Below the pieces are notes generated by a model that had not been told where the DNA came from, ran no database searches, and saw only the letters and a program-made list of their open reading frames with translations. 64,000 bases of DNA, from assembly GCF_018417595.1 (NCBI RefSeq), contig NZ_CP070982.1, forward strand, positions 5,197,001-5,261,000, written 5' to 3'. A program made the translations under genes and the position numbers. Below, piece after piece: positions 39,807 through 50,137 of this stretch. This DNA comes from Pseudomonas entomophila. GTDB taxonomy: Bacteria > Pseudomonadota > Gammaproteobacteria > Pseudomonadales > Pseudomonadaceae. Numbering within the stretch: position 1 is the first letter of the stretch; the number at the start of each line of letters is the position of its first letter.

Positions 39807-40403
39807 ATGCTCCATGAGTTGTTCAGCGTCTACCTGAAGATGCTCGTGCTCTACAGCCCATTCTTCGTGCTGTCGTGTTTCATCGGCCTCACCCGCGGCC
39901 ACTCCAGCAAGGAGCGCAAGCAACTGGCCTGGCGCGTGGCCATCGCCACATTGGTCGCCAGCGTGCTGCTCTATCTGTTCGGGCGAGTGATCTTCGGCGT
40001 GTTCGGCATCACCGCCGACGCGTTCCGCATCGGTGCCGGCTCGGTGCTGTTCATCTCGGCGCTGGGCATGGCCCAGGGCAAGTCGGCGGTACAGACCGAC
40101 AACGTGCAGCAGGATGTGACCATCGTGCCACTGACCATCCCCCTGACCGTCGGCCCCGGCACCATCGGCGCACTGCTGGTGATGGGCGTGGGCCAACCGC
40201 ATTGGGACGACAAACTGCTGGCCATCGTCAGCATCGCGCTGGCCAGCTTCACCGTGGGCCTGGTGCTATACCTCTCGCACCGCATCGAGCGGTTGCTGGG
40301 GGACCAGGGCCTGCAGATCGTCAGCCGGCTGATGGGGCTGTTCGTCTGCGCCCTGGCGGCACAGATCATCTTCACCGGGATCAAGGGCTACCTGGTACCC
40401 TGA
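39807..40403 (+). CDS. MarC-family membrane protein
   Basis: 198 residues with about six hydrophobic helices. VPLTIPLTVGPGTIGALLVM is the diagnostic MarC/YchE segment, and RLMGLFVCALAAQIIFTGIK closes the protein. Despite its name, the family has no proven role in multiple antibiotic resistance; it is treated as an inner-membrane protein of unknown function. In P. aeruginosa a similar gene lies between retS and the urea transporter. Confidence 0.85.
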   Translation: MLHELFSVYLKMLVLYSPFFVLSCFIGLTRGHSSKERKQLAWRVAIATLVASVLLYLFGRVIFGVFGITADAFRIGAGSVLFISALGMAQGKSAVQTDNVQQDVTIVPLTIPLTVGPGTIGALLVMGVGQPHWDDKLLAIVSIALASFTVGLVLYLSHRIERLLGDQGLQIVSRLMGLFVCALAAQIIFTGIKGYLVP

Positions 40404-40459
40404 CCGTGCTTGCCGGGATTACCGCCCGCAGGCACTGCCTGGACGGCAAACAGGGTGAA

Positions 40460-41149
40460 TCAGAATTCGTATTCCAGCACGTTGTCGAACCGGCGATCAC
40501 CCAGGCGCTTTTCCACATGCTCGCGCACACGGGCGTAATGCTGGGTGTTGAACGCCAGCAACGCGGTACCCGAGTAGTGATACGCCGCATGGTTTTTCCA
40601 TTCGAACGCCACAGTATCCAGGTCCCGGATCATGCCTTTGGTGCTGACAGCGGTCTGCACCATCATCACCTGCCCATCATCCATCTCCAGGCAAGTCGTC
40701 AGGCCAACGGTGCCACTCTCCTTGTCCTTGAAATTACGCTTGAACAGCTCCTGGGCCTCGGTAATTTTGCCCAGCCCCTCAAGGGCCGACTCGGCGATCT
40801 TGCCCATGGCCTCGGCGATTGGCCCGCCGAACGCGGCCTGGCCCACCACCTTCATTGCCTTGAACGCGATAGCGCCCAGGACCAGCGATTGCTCGCCCGA
40901 ATGCTCACGCTCATAGGTACGGCGCACGGTCAGCCAGCCCAGGTCCTCCATCACCTTGAGATTCTGCTTGTACCACTGCTCGCTCTGGTCTTCGCTGTCA
41001 TAAAGCTTGGACGCCACCAGCGATGCGAACTGGTAGGAGTTCATGACATCGGTGCGGTTCTGCAGGCTCATCCCGGCAGCGAAGGCCATCAGCGATTGTT
41101 CGACGACAGCGGCCGAGTTGGTATCGGTAATCAGTTTGTCATTCATCAT
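40460..41149 (-). CDS. Unknown cytoplasmic protein
   Basis: 229 residues, MMNDKLITDTNSAAVVEQSL onward, with AAGGA before the ATG. No signal peptide or clear membrane span. The first 140 residues look helical (YQFASLVASKLYDSEDQSEQ, later KAMKVVGQAAFGGPIAEAMG); the last 85 look strand-rich (VGLTTCLEMDDGQVMMVQTA, ALLAFNTQHYARVREHVEKR). I recognise no family. It sits at the junction between the conserved retS/marC block and the cobalamin genes. It reads away from marC's end, with a convergent 57-base gap. Confidence 0.65.
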   Translation of the reverse strand: MMNDKLITDTNSAAVVEQSLMAFAAGMSLQNRTDVMNSYQFASLVASKLYDSEDQSEQWYKQNLKVMEDLGWLTVRRTYEREHSGEQSLVLGAIAFKAMKVVGQAAFGGPIAEAMGKIAESALEGLGKITEAQELFKRNFKDKESGTVGLTTCLEMDDGQVMMVQTAVSTKGMIRDLDTVAFEWKNHAAYHYSGTALLAFNTQHYARVREHVEKRLGDRRFDNVLEYEF

Positions 41150-41245
41150 GCGAATCCTTGAGTCAGAACCCGGCGGTTGCCGGGTAGGACTCGAAGGCTA
41201 TGCATGTAGGGATGCGCTGTTCAGAAGGCCGGCTTTCCTGTCGGG

Positions 41246-42937
41246 TCAGGGCTTCACTGGGTACCAGCGCGGGGTATAGACCCACTCGCCGCCGTCGGCA
41301 CGGGGGAAGGTGCAAGTGGTCGAGGAGCCGACCAGCACCATGGTGCGCATGTCGACCATCTCCGGCAGCAACTCGCCCAGGGTGACAACCCGCAGCGTCT
41401 GCCCCGGCCGGCCGATATCACGGCCCAGGACCACCGGCGTGCTGGCATCGCGATGTCGGCGCACAACCTCCAGCGCCTGACCCAGTTGGTGAGGCCTTGC
41501 CTTGGAAATCGGGTTGTAGAAGGCCAGGACCAAGTCAGCCTCGGCGGCCATGTCCAGCCGCTTCTCGATGATCGACCAAGGCTTGAGATTGTCCGACAGC
41601 GACATCACGCAGAAGTCATGCCCCAGCGGCGCCCCCGCTTGCGCGGCGGTGGCCAGCGAGGCCGAGACACCAGGCAGGATCTCCAGATCGACACGCTGCC
41701 AGGCGGGGTCGGTGGACTCATGCAGCGCTTCGAGCACCGCGGCGGCCATGGCGAACACGCCTGGATCACCCGACGATACCACCACCACCGATCGGCCCTG
41801 GGCTGCCAGTTCGAAGGCATGTCGGGCACGCTGCATCTCTTCGCGATTGTCGGTGCAATGCAACACCTGATCCGCGCGGAACGGGCCCGCCATGCGCACG
41901 TAGGTTTCGTAGCCAAGTACATCTTCGGCGTGCGCCAGCTCCGCCTTGACCGCCGGCACCATCAGTTCGGCGGCGCCCGGCCCCAGGCCGATCACCGCCA
42001 GACGGCCACGGCGCCGGCCAACGCGGTCGATGTCGACAGGTGCTGCGCAAACGGCGTGGGCTAGCCCCGCAGACGAACCTGTACGCGCTTGTGGCAATGC
42101 ATCAGCCAGCATCCGCTCGAGGTTCTCGGCGGCTGGGGCGAAGCGCAAGCCAACATTCAGTGCCTGGGCAGCCTCGTGCAGGGTTGGTTCCGCCATCTCG
42201 GTTTCGCTCGCCAGCAGGCAGGCCAACGCAGGCTCCGCGATGTTCGCCCGCTGCAATTCCTCCCGTACCTGTTGCACCAGCTCAGCACGACCGGCCGTGA
42301 CCGCCACCACCACGCAACGCGCATGGATCAGCAGCTCATCAGGGCTGGCCGGCCGCAGCGCACTCCCCACATGAATGGTGCGTTGCGCATCATCGCTGGC
42401 TGGCAACTGCGCGTGCGCGAGCCACGGCGCGTCACCTTCGACACGCACCGACTCGCCCGCCAGCAGGTCGGAAACGAAGCGTTTGCCCTGCTCGAGATCC
42501 GCCAGCGCGTAGCCCTCTGGCGGGTTGAGCAGGCAGGTGCCGAAGCGCAACTCGCCACTGGTGGTGATCGCTGCGCTTACACCCAACGCTTCACCGATTT
42601 CCCGGGCCATGACGTTGACCCCGCCCAGACCACCGAGCAGCGGCACCACGGCACTGCCATCCTCGGCCACTGCCAGCACCGGCGGTTCGACGCCTTTCTC
42701 GTTCAGCAACGGCGCCAGAGTGCGAATGACGATACCCGCCGCGCACAGGGCGATGATCGGCGTGTCCTGCCGGTACAACGCACGCAGGGTGTCGCCGAAG
42801 GCCGCGTAGTAACGTTCGGCCCCCTCCACGCGCCCTTGCAGGCCGTGGATCACGGCCTGTGGATAACACTGCTGGATACGCTGCGCGGTAGCCAGGCTGC
42901 CCGGGCCGAGAATGACGATTGCCGGTGCGTTGTTCAT
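41246..42937 (-). CDS. cobJ: CbiG-domain / precorrin-3B C17-methyltransferase fusion
   Basis: 563 residues. Residues about 1-300 are CbiG-like, with [34 protein letters not shown] and the C-terminal CobE/CbiG-type segment [20 protein letters not shown]. Residues about 315-563 are the SAM methyltransferase Cob[31 protein letters not shown] and [18 protein letters not shown]. CobJ methylates C17 with ring contraction to precorrin-4. The start at 42937 is taken because ATGA overlaps the cobI stop; an ATG nine bases upstream is also possible. Last gene of cobG-H-I-J. Confidence 0.9.
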   Translation of the reverse strand: MNNAPAIVILGPGSLATAQRIQQCYPQAVIHGLQGRVEGAERYYAAFGDTLRALYRQDTPIIALCAAGIVIRTLAPLLNEKGVEPPVLAVAEDGSAVVPLLGGLGGVNVMAREIGEALGVSAAITTSGELRFGTCLLNPPEGYALADLEQGKRFVSDLLAGESVRVEGDAPWLAHAQLPASDDAQRTIHVGSALRPASPDELLIHARCVVVAVTAGRAELVQQVREELQRANIAEPALACLLASETEMAEPTLHEAAQALNVGLRFAPAAENLERMLADALPQARTGSSAGLAHAVCAAPVDIDRVGRRRGRLAVIGLGPGAAELMVPAVKAELAHAEDVLGYETYVRMAGPFRADQVLHCTDNREEMQRARHAFELAAQGRSVVVVSSGDPGVFAMAAAVLEALHESTDPAWQRVDLEILPGVSASLATAAQAGAPLGHDFCVMSLSDNLKPWSIIEKRLDMAAEADLVLAFYNPISKARPHQLGQALEVVRRHRDASTPVVLGRDIGRPGQTLRVVTLGELLPEMVDMRTMVLVGSSTTCTFPRADGGEWVYTPRWYPVKP

Positions 42938-43668
42938 CCCTGCCATTTCTCACCCGGCACGATGATCAGCGAGAAGTACGGCGAGGACTGCGGATCGACC
43001 TCATCCAGCGCGACGATCTTCTGGTTGGCCATGGTCGCGCGCTCCACGTATAGCGCGCGCCCGTCCAGCCCCAGTTCCGCCAGCACCTGGCGCACCTTGG
43101 GGAAGTTGCGCCCCAGCTTCATGATCACTGCCGCGTCGGCAGCGGCCAAACGCTGCTTCAGCTCTTCAGCGGGCAATACACCAGAGAGCACGGTGAGGGT
43201 CTGGTTACGATACACCAGCGGCGCGCCGAGCACCGAGGCGCCACCGAGCATCGAGCAGACTCCGGGGATGACCTGCGCTTCGTAGCGCGATGCCAGACGA
43301 TCGTGCAGGTACATGTAGGAGCCGTAGAAGAACGGATCGCCTTCGCAGATCACCGCCACGTCGCGGCCGGCATCCAGGTGCGCAGCCACCTGCAAGCTGG
43401 CTTCGTCGTAGAAGTCGCTGATCACCTGTTCGTAGGAGAGCGGCGCCGGCAGCGCCTCGGTGGTCACCGGGTAAACCAGCGGCAGCAGGGTCTGTTCGGC
43501 TTGCAGGTGCGCCTCGATGATGCCGAAGGCATTACCGCGCTTGCCCTTGGCGACGAAGTACGCCACCACCGGCGCCTCGCGCAGCAGGCGCAGGGCCTTG
43601 ACCGTGATCAGCTCCGGGTCGCCAGGGCCCACGCCCAGGCCCAGCAGTCGTCCGCGTGCATGCATCAT
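42934..43668 (-). CDS. cobI: Precorrin-2 C20-methyltransferase
   Basis: 244 residues. [20 protein letters not shown] and [20 protein letters not shown] are the tetrapyrrole methyltransferase signatures; [20 protein letters not shown] fits the CobI branch. It makes precorrin-3A. Start and stop both use 4-base ATGA overlaps with cobH and cobJ, so translation of the operon is tightly coupled. Confidence 0.93.
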   Translation of the reverse strand: MMHARGRLLGLGVGPGDPELITVKALRLLREAPVVAYFVAKGKRGNAFGIIEAHLQAEQTLLPLVYPVTTEALPAPLSYEQVISDFYDEASLQVAAHLDAGRDVAVICEGDPFFYGSYMYLHDRLASRYEAQVIPGVCSMLGGASVLGAPLVYRNQTLTVLSGVLPAEELKQRLAAADAAVIMKLGRNFPKVRQVLAELGLDGRALYVERATMANQKIVALDEVDPQSSPYFSLIIVPGEKWQG

Positions 43669-44291
43669 TCCACCTCCGTGGCCAGCGCGTTGACCGCGGC
43701 GGCGGCCATCGCGCTGCCGCCCAGGCGGCCCTGCATGATCACGAACGGCACGCCACGGCTGTCGGCGGCGAGCATCGCCTTGGATTCGGCGGCACCGACG
43801 AAACCGACCGGGAAGCCGAGGATCAGTGCCGGCTTCGGCGCGCCGGCGTCGAGCATTTCCAGCAGGTAGAACAGCGCGGTCGGCGCATTGCCGATCACCA
43901 CCACGCTGCCTTCCAGGTGCGGACGCCACAATTCCAGGGCCACCGCCGAACGGGTGTTGCCCTCGGCCTTGGCCAGGTCAGGCACGCTTGGGTCGCGCAG
44001 GGTGCAGATCACCGGGTTGTTCGCCGGCAGGCGGGCACGGGTGATGCCTTCGGCGACCATGTGCGCGTCGCAGAGGATCGGCGCGCCCTTGGCCAGGGCT
44101 TCGCGGCCAGCGCTGCCGGCGCCTTCGGAGAACTGCAGGCCATCGATGGCCTCGACCATGCCGCAGGCATGGATCACGCGCACGGCGAGCTTTTCAAGAT
44201 CGGCGGGGATCCGCTCGAGCCGGGCTTCCTCGCGGATGATCCGGAAGGAATTGCGATAGATCTCCTGACCATCGCGGATGTAGTCAATCAT
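43665..44291 (-). CDS. cobH: Precorrin-8X methylmutase
   Basis: 208 residues. [20 protein letters not shown], the catalytic-His segment [17 protein letters not shown] and [18 protein letters not shown] identify CobH/CbiC. It shifts a methyl from C11 to C12, giving hydrogenobyrinate. The start overlaps the cobG 3' end by eight bases. Confidence 0.94.
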   Translation of the reverse strand: MIDYIRDGQEIYRNSFRIIREEARLERIPADLEKLAVRVIHACGMVEAIDGLQFSEGAGSAGREALAKGAPILCDAHMVAEGITRARLPANNPVICTLRDPSVPDLAKAEGNTRSAVALELWRPHLEGSVVVIGNAPTALFYLLEMLDAGAPKPALILGFPVGFVGAAESKAMLAADSRGVPFVIMQGRLGGSAMAAAAVNALATEVE

Positions 44292-45609
44292 CAAGGTGCT
44301 CCGTCGGCAGGTCGAGCATGGCGCCTGCTTCTTCTGGGGTGAGGTCGGCGGCGCGCAGCCTGCCGAAGCCCGGCAGGCGCGCGTCGCGCAAGTAAAGGTC
44401 ATAGCGGCCCGGGGTTCGGGCCAGCAAGGTGGCCGGGGCGGTGTGGGCCATGGCACAGGAACGTGGGCAGGCAGTCAGGTGCACGCTGCCCGGGATACCG
44501 TGGTGCAACAAGGCGGCCAAGGTCACGGCATCGGCCTTGGTGTCGGCCTGGGCCTTGGCGCAGCCGCTGGAGCCGGTGCAGGCGACGATCCGCGCCAGCG
44601 GATGCTCGTTGTGACAGAGCATGCCGGATGCCATCAGTTGAACGCGCGCGTTTTCCAGCTCGCTCGGTTCAAGGGAGGTCAGCACCAGGCTCTGCCAAGG
44701 GCTCAGGCGCAGGCTGCCATCGCCCCATTGCCGGGCGATGCGCGCGACACTGCGCAACATGGCGGGCGTCAGGCGCCCGAGGGGTGGCGCGACGCCCAGG
44801 GCCACGCCCTGGCGCTGGGGCAGCAGGCCCAGCCACGGGCTTGTCGTCGCAGGGCGCTGCCAGGCCATCGATGGGGTGTCGATCTGGAGCCCCAGCCCTT
44901 CAAGGAAGTGTTCCACCGGGCACACCTGGAGCAGTTGGCGCATGCGCGACTGCTCGGGCGTCGCCAGGTCGAGGAAACGCGCCAGCACCGCGCGCACCAG
45001 CGCCAGCCCCTGCTCCACCGGCACAACGCCCAGTGCCTGGCCACCCGACAGGCTGCTCGCCAGCCCAAACCGCAACCAGGTACGCCCGTCGCGCTGTATC
45101 GCGGACAACCATAGATCATGGGGGTGCTCGAGCATCGCCAGGCCTTCGCCGCCATCGAGCTGCACGGCGAACTTGGCCGACAGCTTGTGGAACCTGGGTG
45201 TGCTTTCCAGCAGGTCGAGGATCTGCCCGGCCAACGCTCGGGTGTCGAACAGCATGACCGGATCGAGCCCGGCCAATGGGCTGAGCATGAGGTTGCGCAC
45301 ATCGTCACCGGCCGCGTCACGCGGACCGAGCCCTGCGGCGAGCAGATGCTCGACCAGGCCGCGATGGTCGCCGCCGATGCCACGGATCTGCAGATTGGCC
45401 CGGTTGGTGGCCTCGATCACCCCACCGGCGAAGCGCTCGGCGGCATCGGCCACGGCATCGGCCTGGTCGGCCAGCAGCAGGCCGCCGGGCAGCTTGATCC
45501 GGCAGATGCCACCGTCGCGCGCGGCGACGATGCGCCACAACCCCGGGCAGGCCGAGGGACGGGGCGAAACTTCGGGGGGCAGGGGCTGCGTCAAGAGGGC
45601 ATCCGGCAA
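44284..45609 (-). CDS. cobG: Precorrin-3B synthase
   Basis: 441 residues of the sulfite/nitrite-reductase-like fold, with two half-repeats. The Fe-S ligands are in IVACTGSSGCAKAQ and VHLTACPRSCAMAH; IEATNRANLQIRGI is the siroheme-type segment. CobG uses O2 to hydroxylate precorrin-3A with lactone formation, the step that defines the aerobic corrin route. It is the first gene of the leftward cob operon and is divergent from cobL. Confidence 0.92.
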   Translation of the reverse strand: MPDALLTQPLPPEVSPRPSACPGLWRIVAARDGGICRIKLPGGLLLADQADAVADAAERFAGGVIEATNRANLQIRGIGGDHRGLVEHLLAAGLGPRDAAGDDVRNLMLSPLAGLDPVMLFDTRALAGQILDLLESTPRFHKLSAKFAVQLDGGEGLAMLEHPHDLWLSAIQRDGRTWLRFGLASSLSGGQALGVVPVEQGLALVRAVLARFLDLATPEQSRMRQLLQVCPVEHFLEGLGLQIDTPSMAWQRPATTSPWLGLLPQRQGVALGVAPPLGRLTPAMLRSVARIARQWGDGSLRLSPWQSLVLTSLEPSELENARVQLMASGMLCHNEHPLARIVACTGSSGCAKAQADTKADAVTLAALLHHGIPGSVHLTACPRSCAMAHTAPATLLARTPGRYDLYLRDARLPGFGRLRAADLTPEEAGAMLDLPTEHLDD

Positions 45610-45724
45610 TCGTGAAAGTGCGCTTCAGTGTAGAAGGCGCGGTATTATGCCTGCTTTGTCCGGCGGCATGAAAAGCCGGTGGTCGAGCATCCACTGCGAT
45701 TGAGCAGAAATTCTGGACCGCGTC

Positions 45725-45818
45725 GCCCCCTTCGCGGGTAAACCCGCTCCCACAGGCTCACCGTTGCCCTCGAAGGCTGTGCTGTACCTGTAGGAGCGGA
45801 TTCATCCGCGAAGGGGCG
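45725..45818. repeat. Mixed REP palindrome between cobG and cobL
   Basis: CGCCCCCTTCGCGGGTAAAC on the left and ATTCATCCGCGAAGGGGCG on the right are outer arms of a palindrome that lies between divergent operons. No cobalamin riboswitch consensus was seen in the 243-base gap. Confidence 0.75.
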
Positions 45819-45852
45819 CGAAGCGGCCCCAAAAAATGGCGGAACGAAACAC

Positions 45853-47064
45853 ATGGCCCCCTGGCTGACAGTGATAGGCATCGGCGAAGACGGCTTCAGC
45901 GGCCTGGGCAAACAAGCCCGGCGCGCGCTGTTATCAGCCACACGAATCATCGGTGCCCCACGCCAACTGGCCCTGCTGCCCCGCTGCGTGACGGCCGAAC
46001 AGCTGCACTGGCCCAGCCCCTTCTCCCTGGCCCCGGTCCTGGCCCTGCGCGGCGAGCCGGTATGTGTACTGGCCAGCGGCGACCCGATGTTCTACGGCGT
46101 CGGCGCCAGCCTGGCGCGCCAGCTGCCCACTGAAGAACTGCAGGTGCTGTCGATGCCCTCCTCCTGCGCCCTGGCCGCCGCCCGCCTGGGCTGGCCATTG
46201 CAGGATGTACAGGTGGTCTCGGTGGTCGCCCGCCCACTGGCCGCGCTCAATGCCCATCTGCACAGCGGCGTACGCCTGCTGGTGCTGAGCAACGACGAAA
46301 GCAGCCCGGCGGCCATTGCCGCGCAGCTGCGCGAGCGCGGCTTCGGCCCCAGTCGTCTCCAGGTGTTCGAGCACCTCGGCGGCCCACAGGAGCGAACGCT
46401 GAGCGGCACCGCCGACGACTGGCCACACACCGACATCGCCACGCTCAACCTGGTCGCCATCCAATGCCAGGCCTCACCTGACACCCCGCGCCTGCCGCGA
46501 GTGGCCGGCCTGCCCGACAGCGCCTTCCGCCATGACGGCCAGCTGACCAAGCGCGACGTGCGCGCCATCACCCTGGCCCGCCTCGCCCCGCAACCCGGCG
46601 AGCTGCTGTGGGACGTAGGCGCCGGCTGCGGTTCCATCGGCATCGAATGGATGCGCGCCCACCCCAGCTGCCGCACCCTGGCGATCGAGGCTGACGAAGG
46701 CCGCCAGGGCTACATCGAACACAACCGCGATACCCTCGGCGTGCCCGGCCTGCAACTGATCTGCGGCAAGGCACCCGAAGCCTTGGCTGGGCTGGAGCGC
46801 CCGGACGCGATCTTCATCGGCGGCGGCGTCACCCGCGAAGGCGTGTTCGACCTGTGCTGGGAGCGCCTGCTGCCGGGCGGACGCCTGGTGGCCAATGCCG
46901 TCACGCTGCAAAGCGAAGTCGCCCTGGCGCAGTTCCGCGACCAGCATGGCGGCGAGCTGACCCGCATCCACATCGCCCACACCCAGCCACTGGGCAGCTT
47001 CGACACCTGGCGCCAGGCCCTGCCGATCACCCTGCTCGACGTGGTGAAACCCCTCGATGCGTGA
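45853..47064 (+). CDS. cobL: Precorrin-6Y C5,15-methyltransferase (decarboxylating)
   Basis: 403 residues made of two modules. The CbiE part (about 1-200) has [20 protein letters not shown] and [20 protein letters not shown]. The CbiT part (about 210-400) has [20 protein letters not shown] and [20 protein letters not shown]. It methylates C5 and C15 and removes the acetate on ring C. Its last eight bases overlap cbiD. Confidence 0.94.
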   Translation: MAPWLTVIGIGEDGFSGLGKQARRALLSATRIIGAPRQLALLPRCVTAEQLHWPSPFSLAPVLALRGEPVCVLASGDPMFYGVGASLARQLPTEELQVLSMPSSCALAAARLGWPLQDVQVVSVVARPLAALNAHLHSGVRLLVLSNDESSPAAIAAQLRERGFGPSRLQVFEHLGGPQERTLSGTADDWPHTDIATLNLVAIQCQASPDTPRLPRVAGLPDSAFRHDGQLTKRDVRAITLARLAPQPGELLWDVGAGCGSIGIEWMRAHPSCRTLAIEADEGRQGYIEHNRDTLGVPGLQLICGKAPEALAGLERPDAIFIGGGVTREGVFDLCWERLLPGGRLVANAVTLQSEVALAQFRDQHGGELTRIHIAHTQPLGSFDTWRQALPITLLDVVKPLDA

Positions 47065-48151
47065 AGAAACCCGCGAACAGGCCGCACCGCTGCGCAGCGG
47101 CCTGACCACCGGCAGCTGCGCCACCGCCACCAGCCTGGCGGCGGCGCGCCTGCTGTTGACCGGGCAACGACACGACGCGGTGGAGATCACCCTGCCCAAG
47201 GGCAAGGTGGTGCAGATGCGCCTGGAGTTCTGCCACCTCAAAGGCGACATAGCCGAGGCCGGCACCTTGAAAGATGCCGGCGACGATCCCGATGTTACCC
47301 ACGGCGCCCTGCTCTACAGCCAGGTGCGCCTGCTGGCCGAGCCCGGCGTTCGCTTCGTCGCGGGCGCGGGCGTGGGTACCGTGACTCGCCCGGGGCTGGT
47401 GCTGGCAGTCGGTGAACCGGCCATCAACCCGGTACCGCGCAAGATGATCAGCGACCATCTGCTGCAGCTGGCCAGTGACTGCGGCTACAACGGCGGTTTC
47501 GAAGTCACGGTCAACGTGCAAGATGGCGAACAACTGGCCCTGAAGACCATGAACCCACGCCTGGGCATCCTCGGCGGGCTGTCGATCCTGGGCACCAGCG
47601 GCATTGTCCGGCCGTTCTCCTGCTCGGCCTACATCGCCTCGATACACCAGGGCATCGATGTCGCCCACACCAACGGCTACACCCATATCGCCGCCTGCAC
47701 CGGCAACGCCAGCGAAGACACCATGCGCCGGGTCTACAACCTGCCGGAGATCGCCCTGATCGAGATGGGCGACTTCGTCGGCGCCGTGCTCAAGCACCTG
47801 CGCAAGGTCCCCGTGCCACGCCTCACGCTGTGCGGCGGCTTTGGCAAGATCAGCAAGCTGGCGGCCGGGCACATGGACCTGCACAGCCGTCATTCGAGCA
47901 TCGACCTGCCGCAGTTGGCAGGCTGGGCGGCGGCCATTGGCGCGGACACAGCGCTGCAACAGGCGATCATTGCCGCCAACACCAGCCAGCAGGCCCTCGC
48001 CCTCGCGCATGCCGCCGGCATCGCCCTGGGCGATGAGGTGTGCCGCCATGCCCTTGTCTTCGCCCGCAGCGTGGTGCCTGTCCAGGTGCAGGTGGAAGTA
48101 TTCGCCATCGACCGCCAGGGCGGCATCGTCGGCAAGGCGGGCGTGGCATGA
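47057..48151 (+). CDS. cbiD: CbiD cobalamin C1-methyltransferase
   Basis: 364 residues. [20 protein letters not shown] is the hallmark CbiD start, with [20 protein letters not shown] and [20 protein letters not shown] later. In anaerobic organisms CbiD methylates C1 of cobalt-precorrin-5B. Here it sits among aerobic-type enzymes and no CobF is seen, so it probably fills the C1-methylation step. Overlaps cobL by eight and cobK by four bases. Confidence 0.93.
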   Translation: MREETREQAAPLRSGLTTGSCATATSLAAARLLLTGQRHDAVEITLPKGKVVQMRLEFCHLKGDIAEAGTLKDAGDDPDVTHGALLYSQVRLLAEPGVRFVAGAGVGTVTRPGLVLAVGEPAINPVPRKMISDHLLQLASDCGYNGGFEVTVNVQDGEQLALKTMNPRLGILGGLSILGTSGIVRPFSCSAYIASIHQGIDVAHTNGYTHIAACTGNASEDTMRRVYNLPEIALIEMGDFVGAVLKHLRKVPVPRLTLCGGFGKISKLAAGHMDLHSRHSSIDLPQLAGWAAAIGADTALQQAIIAANTSQQALALAHAAGIALGDEVCRHALVFARSVVPVQVQVEVFAIDRQGGIVGKAGVA

Positions 48152-48876
48152 ACGGCCGTATCCTGCTGCTCGGCGGCGTCACCGAAGCCCTGGCCATCGC
48201 CCGCCGGCTTGGCCCGCAGCATATCTACAGCCTTGCTGGCATCGGCCGCATTCCCCAGGACCTCGCCTGCCAAGTGCGGGTCGGCGGCTATGGCGGCGCC
48301 GAAGGCTTGGCCGAGTACCTGCGTGATGCCGGCATTGACCTGTTGATCGACGCCACCCATCCCTATGCCGCGCAGATCAGCCGCAATGCAGCTCTCGCCG
48401 CACGCAACGCCGGCATTCCCTGCTGGGCCCTGCGCCGCCCGGCGTGGCAGGCGCAACCCGGCGATGACTGGCGCGAAGTCGAGGACTGGGCCGGCCTGAT
48501 CGAGGCGCTGGCCCTATTCCAGCGCCCCTTGTTCACCCTTGGCCGCGAACCCCTGCAACATCTGGACGAAATCCCGCCACACCAGTTCTGGACCCTGCGC
48601 GCCCTCGAGGCGTGCCCCGGCAATGAACGCTGCGAGGTGATCGGTGCCCGCGGGCCGTTCCTCATCGACGACGAACGTGCCCTGTTCGAACGTCGGCGGA
48701 TCGATGTGCTGGTGAGCAAAAACAGCGGCAGCACGGCCACCGAGCCGAAGTTGGAAGTGGCGCGGGAGCGCGGGATTCCAGTGCTGGTACTCAAGCGGCC
48801 GGTGCTGCCGGAAGTGGATCGGGCGCTTCAGGATGCGGGGGCGCTACTGGAGGCACTCGGCCTGTCCAAGGCCTGA
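48148..48876 (+). CDS. cobK: Precorrin-6A reductase
   Basis: 242 residues. [40 protein letters not shown] and [20 protein letters not shown] are family signatures for CobK/CbiJ. It reduces precorrin-6A to 6B with NADPH. The start uses an ATGA overlap with cbiD. End of the rightward cob operon; vapB begins 83 bases on. Confidence 0.92.
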   Translation: MNGRILLLGGVTEALAIARRLGPQHIYSLAGIGRIPQDLACQVRVGGYGGAEGLAEYLRDAGIDLLIDATHPYAAQISRNAALAARNAGIPCWALRRPAWQAQPGDDWREVEDWAGLIEALALFQRPLFTLGREPLQHLDEIPPHQFWTLRALEACPGNERCEVIGARGPFLIDDERALFERRRIDVLVSKNSGSTATEPKLEVARERGIPVLVLKRPVLPEVDRALQDAGALLEALGLSKA

Positions 48877-48896
48877 CTCGCACACTGTATATCCCA

Positions 48897-48928
48897 TTGA
48901 CATATCCAATCCTGGAATTAAACTCCAG
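48897..48928 (+). promoter_or_regulatory. vapBC promoter with operator-like inverted repeat
   Basis: TTGACA (48897-48902), 16-base spacer, TAAACT (48919-48924). CTGGA and TCCAG arms (48912-48928) straddle the -10, a fitting place for VapB/VapBC autorepression. Confidence 0.55.
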
Positions 48929-48959
48929 ACATACATTTGCGCTTTCAAGGAGGCCCATC

Positions 48960-49190
48960 ATGGAGCAAGGTGCAGTCTTCAAAAGCAACCGCAGCCAGGC
49001 TATCCGCATGCCAAAAGCCCTCGCTCTTCCAGAAGACGTCACCCGCGTGGACATCGTCGCGGTGGGCCGTTCCCGTATCATCTCGCCTGCCGGCGAAAGC
49101 TGGGACAGCTGGTTCGAGGGTGACGATGTGAGTGCGGACTTCATGGCAAGCAGGGAACAGCCAGCCGACCAAGAGCGCGAAGGATTCTGA
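48960..49190 (+). CDS. vapB: VapB-family antitoxin
   Basis: 76 residues from the ATG at 48960, which has an AAGGAGG site nine bases upstream. FKSNRSQAIRMPKALALPED is the AbrB/MazE-type swapped-hairpin DNA-binding segment; the C-terminal half (SWDSWFEGDDVSADFM...) is acidic and probably disordered until it binds the toxin. It represses its own operon and neutralises VapC. Its TGA shares a base with the vapC ATG (TGATG). Confidence 0.9.
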   Translation: MEQGAVFKSNRSQAIRMPKALALPEDVTRVDIVAVGRSRIISPAGESWDSWFEGDDVSADFMASREQPADQEREGF

Positions 49191-49600
49191 TGCTCAGGTA
49201 CATGCTCGATACCAACATCTGCATTTTCACCATCAAGAACAAGCCACAGGTAGTGCGCGAGGCATTCAATCGCTACCACGGCCAACTGGCCATCAGCACG
49301 GTAACCCTGATGGAGTTGATCTACGGTGCGGAAAAATCCGCCGCGCCGGAACGTAACCTAGCCATTGTCGAGGGGTTCGCCGCACGGCTCGATGTGCTTG
49401 ACTACGACATTCAGGGCGCAGCTCACACCGCGCAGCTACGTGCGGAACTGGCCAAGGCCGGCACGCCCATCGGCCCCTATGACAGAATGATTGCCGGCCA
49501 CGCCCGCGCTCGTGGCCTCACGCTGGTGACCAACAACTTGCGCGAGTTCCAGCGTGTTCCGGGGTTGCGTGTGGAAGACTGGGTGACATACCCACGCTGA
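49190..49600 (+). CDS. vapC: VapC-family PIN ribonuclease toxin
   Basis: 136 residues of PIN fold. The metal-binding acids are in YMLDTNICIF (Asp7), STVTLMELIYGAEKS (Glu42) and GPYDRMIAGHAR (Asp98), with LTLVTNNLREFQRV near the end. VapC toxins cut tRNA or rRNA loops. All key residues are intact, so the toxin should be active when free. One-base overlap with vapB ensures coupling. Confidence 0.92.
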   Translation: MLRYMLDTNICIFTIKNKPQVVREAFNRYHGQLAISTVTLMELIYGAEKSAAPERNLAIVEGFAARLDVLDYDIQGAAHTAQLRAELAKAGTPIGPYDRMIAGHARARGLTLVTNNLREFQRVPGLRVEDWVTYPR

Positions 49601-49672
49601 CGATCACGAGATGGCCCTGTGCCTTGATCCTGCCGTAGAATCACCTCTCCCCTTCTGGAAGGCTCCACCCAT

Positions 49673-50110
49673 ATGGAAATGCAATGGTGGATCTGGCTCG
49701 TCTTCGGCGTAGCCCTGATCCTGCTGGAACTGGTGCTCCCCACCTTCTTCATCCTCTGGTTCGGCATCGGCGCCGTGCTGGTGTCGCTCGTCTCGCTGCT
49801 CGCCCCCAGCCTGCAACTCGATATGCAAGGCCTGCTGTGGATCGTGTTCTCATCGATCACCACTGCGCTCTGGTTCAAGGTGTTCCGCCGCAAGAAGCCG
49901 GACGTGCGCTGGACCGCCGACAGCGTGATCGGTGAAGTCGGCCTGTTGACCGCCAACGTGTCGCAGTTCCAGAAAGGCCGGGTGCGCTTTCAGAAACCCA
50001 TCCTCGGCAACGAGGAGTGGACCTGCGTCTCGGACAACGACATCCCCGCCGGCGAGCGTGTGCGCCTGGCCGCCATCGAAGGCAACACCGCCCGGGTCAC
50101 CCGGGCCTGA
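49673..50110 (+). CDS. NfeD-family membrane protein (short form)
   Basis: 145 residues. Hydrophobic helices at WWIWLVFGVALILLELVLPT and FFILWFGIGAVLVSLVSLLA are followed by an OB-fold-like C-terminal domain ending with PAGERVRLAAIEGNTARVTR. Short NfeD proteins partner stomatin/SPFH proteins, the next gene here, and are thought to help organise membrane microdomains or protein quality control. Confidence 0.88.
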   Translation: MEMQWWIWLVFGVALILLELVLPTFFILWFGIGAVLVSLVSLLAPSLQLDMQGLLWIVFSSITTALWFKVFRRKKPDVRWTADSVIGEVGLLTANVSQFQKGRVRFQKPILGNEEWTCVSDNDIPAGERVRLAAIEGNTARVTRA

Positions 50111-50137
50111 ATCCGCACTAAAAGGAAGTTCGCAAGC

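Noticed and set aside
45610..45852. Cobalamin riboswitch between the divergent cob operons
   Set aside because: No B12-box or long conserved core was found on either strand; most of the gap is REP sequence.
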